Origin: Nonomuraea jiangxiensis
GTDB lineage: Bacteria; Actinomycetota; Actinomycetes; Streptosporangiales; Streptosporangiaceae
DNA length: 64,000 nucleotides
Assembly (NCBI RefSeq): GCF_900099965.1
Contig: NZ_FNDJ01000024.1
Location: forward strand, 62,001 to 126,000
Direction: 5' to 3'
The notes below the pieces were generated by a model, which had not been told where the DNA came from, did no database searches, and saw only the letters and a program-made list of their open reading frames with translations. A program made the position numbers and the translations under genes. Shown in pieces: positions 32,860 through 43,300 of this stretch (the first letter of the stretch is position 1; each line of letters starts with the position of its first letter).

Positions 32860-33507
32860 ATGCTCGCAACCTCCATCAAACGAGCCGTGACCGTCATCGG
32901 CGCCGGTGCCATGCTGGCGTTGTTCGCGACGGCGACCCCCGCGCAGGCGGCCGTCCCGCTCGGCGGCACCGTACAGATCAAGAACAAGGCCACGGGGAAC
33001 TGCCTGGACGTCATCGGCGGACTGACCCACAACGGCACCTGGGCCGGGCACTACCCGTGCAGCGGCGCCGACAACCAGAAGTGGCGCATCGAGTACGTCG
33101 GCACGGACACCTTCCAGGAGTGCGGCGGCTGGGGCAGCATCATCGACCCGGTCACCGGCATCCCGAGAGGCGTGTGCAACATTCCGACGAACATCTCCGT
33201 GCCCTACTTCCGGATCAAGAGCGTTGTGGGCGACAACTGCCTGGACCTGTCCAACCGCAGCGTGGCCAGCGGCACCCGCGTCCACCTGTGGGACTGCTAC
33301 GACACCAACTCCCAGCACTGGTACATCGCCCAGGACTCCTCTGGCGGCGTGGAGTTCGAGAGCCGGCGCTCTCACCAGAACTGGTACAACAGCAGGTTCG
33401 GTAACGGCCGGTCGATCGAACCGCGCTGGGACGACCCCAACAAGATCCAGATCTGGACCAGCAACACCGAGACGCAACTGCAGCGGTGGACGGTGACCAG
33501 CGTCTGA
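32860..33507 (+). CDS. Secreted ricin-type beta-trefoil lectin protein
   Basis: 215 residues, ATG at 32860, GGAAGGACAGG upstream. The signal peptide is LATSIKRAVTVIGAGAMLALFATATPAQA, with cleavage after AQA near residue 30. The mature part is a beta-trefoil with three Q-x-W motifs (NQKW, SQHW, LQRW) and the carbohydrate-binding phrases TGNCLDVIGG and GDNCLDLSNRSVASGTRVHLWDC. No catalytic domain, so a stand-alone sugar-binding protein. It is followed by a terminator and then an exported aldose epimerase, which may share a carbohydrate theme. Confidence 0.85.
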   Translation: MLATSIKRAVTVIGAGAMLALFATATPAQAAVPLGGTVQIKNKATGNCLDVIGGLTHNGTWAGHYPCSGADNQKWRIEYVGTDTFQECGGWGSIIDPVTGIPRGVCNIPTNISVPYFRIKSVVGDNCLDLSNRSVASGTRVHLWDCYDTNSQHWYIAQDSSGGVEFESRRSHQNWYNSRFGNGRSIEPRWDDPNKIQIWTSNTETQLQRWTVTSV

Positions 33508-33525
33508 GCACGCCTGGAATCCGAG

Positions 33526-33553
33526 GCGCCCTCTTCCCCCGGGGAGAGGGCGC
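33526..33553 (+). terminator. Terminator of the lectin gene
   Basis: Nine-bp stem GCGCCCTCT/AGAGGGCGC (33526-33534, 33545-33553) with a 10-nt loop, followed by TTTC. It lies 18 bp after the stop. Confidence 0.75.
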
Positions 33554-33655
33554 TTTCACGTCGCGGGGCCTTGACTTGCGTCCTGTCAAACTCGACAAAT
33601 CGTAGTAAAGGGGGATATAACACCTCGAAGGATGTGAAACCAAAGGAAAGCGTCC

Positions 33656-34843
33656 ATGCCCAGCAGCGTCCGCACCCGAAGCAGGCTCACCCGCACCTTG
33701 AGAGGTGTCTTCGCGCTGGTGGCCGTCGCGACGCTGATCCTGGTGGCGATGCACCACGCGCAGGCCGCCGCCGTCCAGCCGAAGATCACCAGGAAGCAGT
33801 TCGGGACCCTGGCCGACGGCAGGAAGGTCGACCTCTACACGCTGCGGAACTCCCACGGGATGCGGGTGAACATCCTCACCTACGGCGGCATCCTCCAGTC
33901 GATCCAGGTCCCCGACCGCCAGGGCAAGTTCGCCAACGTCGTGCTCGGGTTCAACAATCTGTCGGACTATGTCAACAAAAGTCGGACGACGTACTTCGGC
34001 GCCATCGTCGGCCGGTACGCCAACCGCATCGCCAAGGGCCGCTTCACCCTGGGCGGCAGGACGTACCAGCTGGCCACCAACGACGGCCCCAACCACCTGC
34101 ACGGCGGCGACCAGGGCTTCGACAAGCGGCTCTGGACGGCCCGCCCGGTCAAGCGGCCCCACGGCGTGGGCCTCGAACTGACCTACACCAGCCCGGACGG
34201 CGAGGAGCACTACCCGGGAACGCTGCGGACCAAGGTCGTCTACACGTTGACGCGCGACAACAAGGTCCGGATGGACTACACCGCCACCACCAGCAAGCCG
34301 ACGATCGTCAACCTGACCAACCACGCGTACTTCAACCTGCACGGTGAGGGCAACGGCACGATCCTCGACCACAGGCTGCGGATCTACGCCTCCCACTACA
34401 CGCCGGTCGACCAGACGCTCATCCCCACCGGGGAGATCGCCCGGCTGAAGGGCACGCCGCTGGACTTCCGCAAGGCCACCACCATCGGAAGCCGCATCGA
34501 CGGCAAGGACCAGCAGATCGTCTACAGCGGCGGGTACGACCACAACTACGTCCTCAACCGTCACGGACGGGGCCTGAACCTGGCGGCCAGGGTGGTCGAG
34601 CCGGGCAGCGGGCGGGTGCTCAAGGTCCTCACCGACCAGCCAGGGCTGCAGTTCTACTCGGGCAACTTCCTGGACGGCACGCTGCGCGGCACCAGCGGGC
34701 GCCTCTACCCGAAGCGGTCCGGCTTCACCTTGGAGTCGCAGCACTTCCCGGACTCGCCCAACCACCGGAACTTCCCCTCGACCGTCCTGCGGCCCGGCGA
34801 CGTCTACCGGACCACCACGGTCTACGCGTTCTCCACGAAGTAG
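33656..34843 (+). CDS. Exported aldose 1-epimerase (mutarotase)
   Basis: 395 residues, ATG at 33656 with AAGGAAAG upstream. A signal peptide covers about 1-38 (RTRSRLTRTLRG, then a hydrophobic stretch to HAQA). The enzyme domain shows NILTYGGILQSIQVPD, FGAIVGRYANRIAKGRF, NHLHGGDQGFDKRLW (first catalytic His), VNLTNHAYFNLHG (catalytic His) and LTLE-like GFTLESQHFPDSPNH with the catalytic Glu. It interconverts alpha and beta anomers of aldoses, here outside the membrane, which is less common than the cytosolic GalM. The upstream region has an inverted repeat TTGAC/GTCAA (about 33571-33589) of unknown role. Confidence 0.9.
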   Translation: MPSSVRTRSRLTRTLRGVFALVAVATLILVAMHHAQAAAVQPKITRKQFGTLADGRKVDLYTLRNSHGMRVNILTYGGILQSIQVPDRQGKFANVVLGFNNLSDYVNKSRTTYFGAIVGRYANRIAKGRFTLGGRTYQLATNDGPNHLHGGDQGFDKRLWTARPVKRPHGVGLELTYTSPDGEEHYPGTLRTKVVYTLTRDNKVRMDYTATTSKPTIVNLTNHAYFNLHGEGNGTILDHRLRIYASHYTPVDQTLIPTGEIARLKGTPLDFRKATTIGSRIDGKDQQIVYSGGYDHNYVLNRHGRGLNLAARVVEPGSGRVLKVLTDQPGLQFYSGNFLDGTLRGTSGRLYPKRSGFTLESQHFPDSPNHRNFPSTVLRPGDVYRTTTVYAFSTK

Positions 34844-34945
34844 CGGCCGCCTGCGCCCCGGGCGGTTCCGGACGGTGCCCCTGACTTCGTGAAGACGCCG
34901 GTGAAAGCGGCCAGGAGAATGGCTCCGGGAGATATTTTCTGGCTT

Positions 34946-37135
34946 ATGGAAGCACCTGCTGCCGGGGAGGTCCGGGATCTGTTACGGCGCGCGGCACGGC
35001 TGCTGGGCGACGCGCGCGAGCTGATCGCCGAGGACGGCACCGCGGTCGCGGAGGTCCGCTCCGCGCTCGATCCGATCCGGGGGCGGCAGGCCAGGGCCGA
35101 GCTCGACGCCGTCCCGGTGTCCCGGCTGAAGGAGGTCACCGGCGGCCGGCTGCGCACCGGGGTGCTGGAGGAGGCCGGCTACACCACCGTGCTGAGCGTC
35201 CTCCAGGCGACGCCGTACGAGCTGCAGAAGCTCCCGGGCGTCGGGCCGAAGACCCGCCGGCAGGCGCAGAGCGCGGCCCAGCGCATCGCGACCGCCATGG
35301 AGGAGACCTGCACCCCCCACATCGACGTCGAGGACCGGGACGCCGAGACCACCCGGCTGCTCGTCGCGCTCTATCGGCTGGTCGCCGCCGGTCCCCACCT
35401 GCCCCGCGCCCGCCGCACGTCCGAGGAGGTCGTACGGCGGCTCAACGTGCTGATCCCCGAGGCCCGTCCGCTGCGCGGCTGGATTCGCGGGCTGCTGGCC
35501 GGCAGCCGCCGCCGCACCCGGGCCGCGCAGGCCGTGGAGGAGATCACCGGCCTGCTCGCCGACGAGACCCAGACGCGGCTGCTCATCGCCCAGGCCACCA
35601 CGGACCTGCTGCGCCCGGCACCGGACGGGACCCTCGCCTGGATCGACTTCGAGCTCCGCGCGGCCGACTACTACAACCTGCTCGCGGAGCTCTCGGCGCT
35701 GGGCCCGTCGGACCAGGCCGCCTCCGAGGGGTTCCTGCCGGACGACCTGGCCGAGCAGATCAGGAAGCAGGAGCTCGACGACAGCCTGCGGCGGGTCTCG
35801 TTACGTGGTTACCAGGGGTTCGGTGCCAGGTTCGCGCTCGCCCAGCGCCGGGTGATCCTGGGCGATGACATGGGGCTGGGGAAGACGATCCAGGCGATCG
35901 CCGCACTGGCCCACCTGCACGCGCGGGGCACGACGCATTCCCTGGTGGTCTGTCCGGCGAGCGTGCTGATCAACTGGCTGCGGGAGATCGAGGCCCGCAG
36001 CTCGCTCAGGGCCTACCGGCTCCATGGTGACGGACGGACCCTGGCCCAGGCCGCCTGGCTCGAACACGGCGGGGTCGCGGTCACCACGTACGACGGCCTG
36101 CACACGCTGGACACCGTGCCGGCGGTGGGGATGCTGGTCGTGGACGAGGCGCACTACGTGAAGAACCCGCGTACCCGGCGTTCCCAGGCCGTGGCCCGGT
36201 GGTGCGGCGGGGTGGAGCGGGTGCTGTTCATGACCGGCACGCCGATGGAGAACCGCCTCGACGAGTTCCGCTCCCTGGTGCGTTACCTGCGGCCGGGGAC
36301 GTTCGCCGAGGTGAACGGCGCCGACGATGGGGCGCTGGCCTTCCGCCGGGCCGTCGCGCCCGTCTACCTGCGCCGCAACCAGAAGGACGTGGTCACGGAG
36401 CTGCCCGGGCTGGTCCACATGGACGAGTGGGAGGAGTTCAGCGCGGCCGATGCCGCGGCCTACCGGGACGCGGTGGACTCGGGCGCGTTCATGGCGATGC
36501 GCCGCGCGGCCTACGCGGTGCCGGAGACGTCCGCCAAGCTGGAGCGGTTGCGCGAGCTGGTGGACAAGGCGGCCGGCGCCGGGCTCAAGGTCGTCGTGTT
36601 CTCCTACTTCCGCGACGTGCTCACGGCCGTGGGCGAGGCCCTCGGCTCCCCCGTGCACGGGCCGCTCCGCGGCGGCCTGGAGCCGGAACGCCGCCAGGAG
36701 GTGGTAGACGCGTTCACGGCGGCCACGGGTCACGCGGTGCTGCTCGCGCAGATCCAGACGGGCGGGGTGGGGCTGAACCTGCAGGCGGCCTCCGTCGTGA
36801 TCCTGTGCGAGCCGCAGGTCAAGCCGACCCTGGAGAGCCAGGCCGTGGCTCGCGCGCACCGCATGGGACAGGTACGGCGGGTGCAGGTGCACCGGTTGCT
36901 CACGCCCGACAGCATGGACGAGCGGCTGTTGCGCATCATGCAGGCCAAGGCCGCGTTGTTCGACGCCTACGCCAGGCGCAGCCACCTCGCCGAGTCGACG
37001 CCCGAGGCCATCGACGTCTCCGACGAGACGCTGGCCGAGCAGATCGTCAGGGAGGAGCGGCAGCGCCTGGGCGTCGATTCCCGCGACCCGGCCCGGCAGG
37101 CGGGCCCGTGCGGCCGGCCGGAACCGATCACCTGA
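34946..37135 (+). CDS. SNF2-family DEAD-like ATPase with helix-hairpin-helix motif
   Basis: 729 residues. An N-terminal region contains an HhH DNA-binding motif, LQKLPGVGPKTRRQAQ (about 92-107). The SNF2 ATPase follows with motif I DDMGLGKTIQ (about 307), motif II VVDEAH (about 399), motif III MTGTPMEN, and motifs V and VI in AQIQTGGVGLNLQAAS and QAVARAHRMGQ (about 632-642). Such proteins translocate on double-stranded DNA. The ATG at 34946 has no ribosome binding site, but TATTTT lies exactly 7 bases upstream, fitting a leaderless message; a GTG at 34889 is possible. No methylase, nuclease or helicase partner is adjacent, so a restriction or defence assignment is not supported. Confidence 0.87.
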   Translation: MEAPAAGEVRDLLRRAARLLGDARELIAEDGTAVAEVRSALDPIRGRQARAELDAVPVSRLKEVTGGRLRTGVLEEAGYTTVLSVLQATPYELQKLPGVGPKTRRQAQSAAQRIATAMEETCTPHIDVEDRDAETTRLLVALYRLVAAGPHLPRARRTSEEVVRRLNVLIPEARPLRGWIRGLLAGSRRRTRAAQAVEEITGLLADETQTRLLIAQATTDLLRPAPDGTLAWIDFELRAADYYNLLAELSALGPSDQAASEGFLPDDLAEQIRKQELDDSLRRVSLRGYQGFGARFALAQRRVILGDDMGLGKTIQAIAALAHLHARGTTHSLVVCPASVLINWLREIEARSSLRAYRLHGDGRTLAQAAWLEHGGVAVTTYDGLHTLDTVPAVGMLVVDEAHYVKNPRTRRSQAVARWCGGVERVLFMTGTPMENRLDEFRSLVRYLRPGTFAEVNGADDGALAFRRAVAPVYLRRNQKDVVTELPGLVHMDEWEEFSAADAAAYRDAVDSGAFMAMRRAAYAVPETSAKLERLRELVDKAAGAGLKVVVFSYFRDVLTAVGEALGSPVHGPLRGGLEPERRQEVVDAFTAATGHAVLLAQIQTGGVGLNLQAASVVILCEPQVKPTLESQAVARAHRMGQVRRVQVHRLLTPDSMDERLLRIMQAKAALFDAYARRSHLAESTPEAIDVSDETLAEQIVREERQRLGVDSRDPARQAGPCGRPEPIT

Positions 37136-37176
37136 CCGGCCTCGGGCGGTCGGCCCGGCCGACCCTGGTCAGGTGA
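37128..37176. terminator. Bidirectional hairpin between convergent genes
   Basis: Ten-base arms TCACCTGACC (37128-37137) and GGTCAGGTGA (37167-37176) enclose a GC-rich segment that can fold further. It overlaps the 3' end of the SNF2 gene and precedes the convergent DUF885 gene end. Confidence 0.55.
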
Positions 37177-37215
37177 CGCCCTCCGGATCGCCTGATCAGG
37201 TGAGCGCGCTCGCGA

Positions 37216-38826
37216 TCAGTTGATCCGCTCCAGCGCCCCGGCCAGGCCGTCCAGTCCGATGGGTCCGAGGGCGACGGCGGCGGTGTGCCAGCGTTTGAGA
37301 TCGAAGTCCGGGTGCCGGCCGGCCGCCTGGCGGGCGGCCATCCAGGCCCGCTCGCCGAGCTTGTACGAGATCGCCTGGCCCGGCCAGCCGAAATAACGCA
37401 CCACCTCGGGATGGATGCGATGGGAGTTGGCATGACCGCGCTCCCTCAGCACCTCGCAGGCTTTCTCGAACGTCCACCGTGACCCGTCCGGCAGCGGCAG
37501 GTCCAGGTGGACGCCGATGTCGATGACCACGCGGGCCGCGCGCAGCGCCGACGCGGCCAGCATGCCGAGCCGGGTGCCGGGATCGGCGAACCAGCCCAGC
37601 TCGTCGGCGAGCCGTTCGGCGTAGAGGGCCCAGCCCTCGCTGTGCCCGCTCACCCGTACGGTCCTCGCGAACCGCGACAGCGTGTCCCCGGCGGCCATCA
37701 CGGCACCGATCTGCAGGTGGTGGCCGGGTACGCCCTCGTGGAAGACGGTCGTCAGCTCCCGCCAGACCGCGAACCGCTCCCGGCCTCCCAGCGGCCACCA
37801 GGTGCGGCCCGGCCGCGCCAGGTCCTCCGTCGGCGAGGTGTAGTACGGTGACCCGGCGGTCGAGCCGGAGGCGATGGTCACCTCGACCTTCCGCAGCGGC
37901 TCGGCGATGTCGAAGTGCGTGCCGTGCAGCTCGTCGATGGCCCGGTCGTGCTGTTCCTGCAGCCAGCCCCGGTAGGCGTCCACCCCGGCCACACTGTGGC
38001 TCTCGTCAAGGAGCGCGCTCACCTCCTGCCAGCTCGCGCCCGGGCGGATGCGCTCGATCTCGCCGGCCATCTCGGCCTCGATCCTGTCCAGCTCGGCCCA
38101 GCCCCAGGCGTAGGCCTCGGCCGGGTCGATGTCGGCGCCGAGGCTCCGCCGGGCCGCCAGGGCGTAGCGTTCGGCGCCGACCCCGTCTCGTTCCGCCGCC
38201 CGGGGGGCGTAATCCGCGCGCAGGTAGCGGGCCGTCGCGGCGTAGGCCGCGTGCGCCGCGGCCGCCGCGGCGGCGAGCTCGTCGGCCAGCCGGCCATCGC
38301 CGTAGGAGGCCACCAGGGGGTCGTGGACCCCGGCGAAGCGCTCGGCCTGGGCGGCGGTCTCCAGCGCCTGCCGCCGGGCCGCCACCAGCCCCCGCGCCAA
38401 GCCGAGATCGAGGCTCGCGCGCCAGCTCGCCAGCATCACCGGCACGGCGTGCAGGCGGGCGGCGACGTCGTGCCACTGGTCGTCGTCCCGGGGGAGCAGG
38501 TCAACGCTGTCGCGGATGAGGTTGACCAGCCCGAACTGGCCGCGCAACATGCGCAGCGGCTCCCCGTGCTCATGCCAGGCGGCCTCGGCCTCCAGGCGTT
38601 CGCGCAGGTGTGCGGCGGCGTGCCGGTCGGCGTCGGAGGTCGCGCTCAGCCCGGCGAGCTCGGCCAGGGTACGGCGGACCAGCTCGGCGCGGGCGGCATG
38701 CCCGTCCGGGCTGTAGTCGGTGGCCGGGACGAAGCCGCCCGCGACCCCGCCGGTCGCCGCGCCGATCGGGTCCAGCGCGGCTAACTTACCTACATAGTCC
38801 TCACAAAGCTTGAAAATTGGCGTCAT
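37216..38826 (-). CDS. DUF885 family protein (putative metallopeptidase-like)
   Basis: 536 residues from the ATG at 38826. The family pattern is clear: YYTSPTEDLARPGRTWWPLGGRERFAVWRELTTVFHEGVPGHHLQ, where H-E-G-x-P-G-H-H-L-Q is the invariant motif, then SGHSEGWALYAERLADELGW and the C-terminal FGWPGQAISYKLGER. The H-E-x4-H-H pattern resembles a zinc peptidase site, and some DUF885 members are carboxypeptidase-like; biochemical data are sparse. No signal peptide, so cytoplasmic. TACTGT lies 6 bases before the start and may be the -10 of a leaderless transcript. Confidence 0.87.
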   Translation of the reverse strand: MTPIFKLCEDYVGKLAALDPIGAATGGVAGGFVPATDYSPDGHAARAELVRRTLAELAGLSATSDADRHAAAHLRERLEAEAAWHEHGEPLRMLRGQFGLVNLIRDSVDLLPRDDDQWHDVAARLHAVPVMLASWRASLDLGLARGLVAARRQALETAAQAERFAGVHDPLVASYGDGRLADELAAAAAAAHAAYAATARYLRADYAPRAAERDGVGAERYALAARRSLGADIDPAEAYAWGWAELDRIEAEMAGEIERIRPGASWQEVSALLDESHSVAGVDAYRGWLQEQHDRAIDELHGTHFDIAEPLRKVEVTIASGSTAGSPYYTSPTEDLARPGRTWWPLGGRERFAVWRELTTVFHEGVPGHHLQIGAVMAAGDTLSRFARTVRVSGHSEGWALYAERLADELGWFADPGTRLGMLAASALRAARVVIDIGVHLDLPLPDGSRWTFEKACEVLRERGHANSHRIHPEVVRYFGWPGQAISYKLGERAWMAARQAAGRHPDFDLKRWHTAAVALGPIGLDGLAGALERIN

Positions 38827-39051
38827 CCGCTCACAGTAGCCGGGCCGGGGCGTTTCACCGATGGGGCGGGCTTGTCCCTGCACCCGGGCGTGATCTCGAC
38901 CCGCCTGCGCGAGCGCACCTCCGGGATGCTCCGCGACCGCCTCTGATCGCAAACGGGAACGCGGCTCCGTAGGGGCTCAGGCGATCGAGTAGCGTCGGAT
39001 TCGTCGCGTTCACGGGCCGTCTGCAGGCGACGGTCCCGATCGGAGTTGATC

Positions 39052-40266
39052 ATGGCGGAATCTCCCCCAGTAACCTCGCCGTTCGTCGAGGCCACGCCGG
39101 CTGCCCGGTCCGCAGCGTTCGCCGAACTGGCGGCGGCCGGACCCGTGCGGCGAGCTACGTTGTTCACCGGCGTCCCTGTGTGGCTGATCACCGGTTACGC
39201 CGAGGCCCGGGAGGCGCTCGCCCACCCCGACGTCATCAAGGGCAAGGGCGGTGACGGCCCGCATCGTGACCACGTCCCGAAGGAGCTCGCCGCGGCGATG
39301 GACCACCATCTGCTCGGCTCCGACCCGCCCGATCACACCCGGCTGCGCCGGCTGGTGTCGGCCGCGTTCACCCGGCGGCGCATCGAGGGACTGGAGCCGG
39401 AGATCCGGCGCATCGTCGGCCGGCTGCTGGACGAGGTCTCGGCCGCGGGCGAGCAGGGGGCGCCGGTGGACCTGCTGACCACCTTCGGCTATCCCCTCCC
39501 GCTCACCGTGATCAGCGAGCTGATCGGCATCCCGGCCGATCGCCGGGACGACTTCCAGGAGTGGACCAAGGTGGCCATCAACGGCTCGGTCCACCCCGCC
39601 GAGACCTTCGTCGCCGCGGCCACCTCGTTGATCGACTACATCCGGGAGCTGATCGCCCAAAAGAGGGCCGAACCGTCCGACGACCTCCTCTCGGGACTGG
39701 TCGCGGTGCGCGAAGGCGGCGACCGGCTCTCGGAGAACGAACTGACTTCGATGGTCTTCCTGCTGCTCGTCGCCGGCTACGAGACGACGACCCACCTGAT
39801 CTGCGGAGGGGTGCGGGCGCTGCTGGAGCACCCCGACCAGCTCGACCTGGTGCGGGCCGAGCCCGATCGGCTGCCCGCGGTCATCGAGGAGCTGCTCCGT
39901 TTCATCGGTCCGGCACAGGTGGCGATCCCCTCCAGGACCGCGGCACCGGTGCGGATCGGCGGCGTCACCATCCCGGCCGGCGAGGTGGTGCTGCCCGTGC
40001 TGCTGGCCGCCAACCACGACCCCCGCCAGTTCCCCGAGCCGGACCGACTCGACGTCACCCGGCCGGCGGCCTCGCATCTGGCCTTCGGGCACGGCATCCA
40101 CCACTGCCTGGGCGCGCCGCTGGCCCGGCTGGAGGCCAGGATCGCGATCGGCGCGCTGATCGAGCGTTTCCCGAAGCTCCGCCTGGCCGTGGCGCCGGAG
40201 GACCTCACCCTGCAGGCCGGCCTGCTCATCGGCGGGCTGACCGCCCTGCCGGTCGCCGTGGCCTGA
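39052..40266 (+). CDS. Cytochrome P450
   Basis: 404 residues, ATG at 39052 with GGAG seven bases before it. Class I bacterial P450: I-helix oxygen-binding motif LLLVAGYETTTH, K-helix E-x-x-R as EELLR, and heme-binding loop AFGHGIHHCLGAPLARLE with the cysteine ligand near residue 351. The NHDPRQFPEPDRLDVTR stretch is typical of the CYP107/CYP105-like soluble enzymes of actinomycetes. No ferredoxin or reductase gene is adjacent, so electrons must come from elsewhere. The substrate cannot be inferred; no biosynthetic cluster surrounds it. Confidence 0.93.
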   Translation: MAESPPVTSPFVEATPAARSAAFAELAAAGPVRRATLFTGVPVWLITGYAEAREALAHPDVIKGKGGDGPHRDHVPKELAAAMDHHLLGSDPPDHTRLRRLVSAAFTRRRIEGLEPEIRRIVGRLLDEVSAAGEQGAPVDLLTTFGYPLPLTVISELIGIPADRRDDFQEWTKVAINGSVHPAETFVAAATSLIDYIRELIAQKRAEPSDDLLSGLVAVREGGDRLSENELTSMVFLLLVAGYETTTHLICGGVRALLEHPDQLDLVRAEPDRLPAVIEELLRFIGPAQVAIPSRTAAPVRIGGVTIPAGEVVLPVLLAANHDPRQFPEPDRLDVTRPAASHLAFGHGIHHCLGAPLARLEARIAIGALIERFPKLRLAVAPEDLTLQAGLLIGGLTALPVAVA

Positions 40267-40282
40267 CGGATCGCCCGTCCGG

Positions 40283-40316
40283 GCCCCGCCTCCCGGGCAC
40301 TGCCCGGAGGCGGGGC
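40283..40316. terminator. Bidirectional terminator between the P450 gene and dnaE
   Basis: An 11-bp stem GCCCCGCCTCC/GGAGGCGGGGC extended by a further GGGC/GCCC past a one-base bulge, loop ACT. It lies 17 bp after the P450 stop and 66 bp from the convergent dnaE stop. Confidence 0.75.
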
Positions 40317-40381
40317 TCCCGTCCGCTCGCGGAGTCAGGGGCCGCCGTGGGAGCGCGCCGGCGCGTCGTCGACGCACCGCC

Positions 40382-43300
40382 TCACAACGCCAGCGATTCC
40401 GGGCCGAGCAGCGCCTTGATGTCGGCGGCGAAGCTCGGCGCGGCGTTGACCGGCCAGTCCGGCAGCGCCATCACCATGACCTTGCCCGCCGGCCGCCGTA
40501 CGTTGATGTGCAGCGGCACCTGCCCCTGGTGCGTCGCCAGCACCTGGCGCAGCTCCTCCAGCAGGCTCGGGGTGATGCGTTCCTCCCGCAGCATCAGGGT
40601 GATCGGGGCGCCGGCCTCGCTGTTGACGCCGGACACGTCGATGAGGGACATCTCCTGGGCGAAGACCGAGATGGCGCCGTCCCGGTTGTTGATCTGGCCG
40701 CGTACCGACACCACGATGTCCGGCCGCAACTCCGGCCCGTACAGCTCGTAGTTGCGGGGGAAGAACAGGCATTCGACGGCCGCGTCCATGTCCTCCACCG
40801 TGAGGATGGCCCAGGTGTTGCCCGCCTTGTTGACCCGTCTGTCGACCTTGGTGACCAGCCCGGACACCTGGACGTCGCCGCGGTCGTCCCGGCCGCTGTC
40901 CAGCAGGTCGACGATCGTGGTGTCGCGGTTCCTGGCCAGCAGCCGTTCGGCGCCGGCCAGCGGGTGGTCGGACACGTACAGGCCGAGCATCTCCCGCTCG
41001 AAGTCCAGCTTGGTCTTCTTGTCCCACTCCCCGTCCGGGATGGCGATGGAGAACACCTGCTCGTCGCCGTCGTCGGCGAGGCCGCCGAACAGCGAGTCCT
41101 GGCCGTGCGCCTCGTTCTTCTTGATGTCGATGACGGAGTCCACGGCCTGCTCGTGGACCATCAGCAGGCCCTTGCGCGGGTGTTCGAGGGAGTCGTACGC
41201 GCCCGCCTTGATCAGCGATTCGATGACCCGCTTGTTGCAGGCGGTCAGCGGCACCTTGCCGAGGAAGTCGTTGAAGTCGGTGAAGCGGCCCTTCTCGGTG
41301 CGGGCCTTGACGATGCCCTCCACGACGTTCTCACCGACGTTGCGGACCGCGCCCATCCCGAAGCGAACCTCGGTGTCGCCGACCGCGACGAAGTCGAGCT
41401 GGGAGTCGTTGACGTCCGGCGGGAGGACCCGGATGCCCATCTTGCGGCACTCGGCCAGGTAGACGGCGGCCTTGTCCTTGTCGTCACCCACCGAGGTGAG
41501 CAGGGCGGCCATGTATTCGGCGGGGTAGTTCGCCTTCAGGTAGGCGGTCCAGTAGGCGACCAGCCCGTAGCCGGCGGTGTGGGACTTGTTGAAGGCGTAG
41601 CCGGAGAAGGGCAGCATGACGTCCCACAGCGCCTGGATCGACTGGTCGCTGTAGCCGTTGCCGCGCATGCCCTTCTGGAAGTTGGCGAACTCGGCGTCCA
41701 GGATCTCCTTCTTCTTCTTGCCCATCGCGCGGCGCAGCAGGTCGGCGCCGCCGAGGGTGTAGCCGGCCAGCTCCCGGGCCACGGCCATGATCTGCTCCTG
41801 GTAGACGAGCAGGTGGAAGGTGGGGCCGAGGATCGGCTCCAGGGCTTCCTTGAGTTCGGGGTGGATCGGCTCGATGTCCTGGCGGCCGTTCTTGCGGTGG
41901 GCGTAGTTGGTGTGCGCGTTGGCCGCCATCGGGCCCGGCCGGTAGAGGGCGAGCACGGCGGCGATGTCCTCGAACCGGGTCGGCTCCATCAGCTTCAGCA
42001 GCGACCGCATGGGGCCGCCGTCGAGCTGGAACACGCCCAGCGTGTCGCCGCGGGCCAGCAACTGGTACGTCTTGGCGTCGTCGAGCGGCATCGTCAGGGT
42101 GTCGAGCTCGATGCCCCGGTTCTGCTTGATGATCTGGATGGCGTGGTCGATGATGCCCAGGTTGCGCAGGCCCAGGAAGTCCATCTTGACCAGGCCCATC
42201 TCCTCACAGGAGGGATAGTCGAACCCGGTGATCACCACGCCGTCCTTGTCCCGCATGTGCATGGGGATCAGGTCCAGTAGCGGCGTGGAGGACAGGATGA
42301 CGGCGGCGGCGTGCACGCCGGTGCCGCGGATCAGGCCCTCGATGCCGCGGCCGGTGTCGATGACCTTCTTGACGTCGGGGTCGTTCTCGTAGAGGGCGCG
42401 GAGCTCGGTGCCCTCGTTGTAGCGGGGGTGGTCCTGGTTGAAGATGTCCGAGAGGGGGACGCCCTTGCCCATGACGTCCGGCGGCATCGCCTTGGTGATC
42501 TTGTCGCCCATCGCGAACGGGTAGCCGAGGATCCGGCTCGCGTCCTTGACGGCGGCCTTGGCCTTGATCGTGCCGAAGGTGTTGACCTGCGCGGTGTACT
42601 CGCTGCCGTATTTCTGGGTGACGTAGGCCACCATGCGGTCGCGCTGGCGGTCGTCGAAGTCGAGGTCGACGTCCGGCGGGTTGATCCGCTCGGGGTTGAG
42701 GAACCGCTCGAACAGCAAGCCGTGCTCCAGCGGGTCGAGCTCGGTGATGCGGGTGGCGTAGGCCACGATCGAGCCGGTGGCGCTGCCTCGGCCGGGCCCG
42801 ACCGCGATGCCGTTGTCACGGGCATATTTGCAGATGTCGGCCACGACGAGGAAGTAGGAGGAGAAACCCATCGGGCCGATGACCTTCATCTCGGTCTCGT
42901 ACCGCTCCATGACCTCGGCGGGGACGGGGTCGCCGTAGCGCATCACCAGGCCGCGCTCGACCTCCTTGCGCAGCCACGACTCCTGCGTCTCGCCCTCGGG
43001 CACGTCGGGGTAGTCGGGCATCCGGTCCACCTGGGCGAACACGTCGCCGTAGTCGCCGATCATCTCGGCGACGAGCAGCGTGTTGTCGCACGCCTCGGGC
43101 AGCTCGGGGAACAGGGCGTACATCTCGTCGGCCGGCTTGAGGTAGTAGCCGGAGCCGTTGAAGCGGAACCGGTTGGGGTCGTCCTTGTTCTTGCCCACGC
43201 CGACGCAGAGCAGGCTGTCATGGGCGTCGGCCTGGTCCTCGGTCACGTAGTGGGAGTCGTTGGTGACCAGCAGGGGGATGTTGAGCTGCTTGGCCAGCTT

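Noticed and set aside
34946..37135. Possible phage-defence or restriction island around the SNF2 gene
   Set aside because: The neighbours are an aldose epimerase and a DUF885 protein; no nuclease, methylase or mobile-element gene is present.
39052..40266. P450 as part of a natural-product cluster
   Set aside because: No polyketide, peptide or terpene synthase gene lies anywhere in the window.
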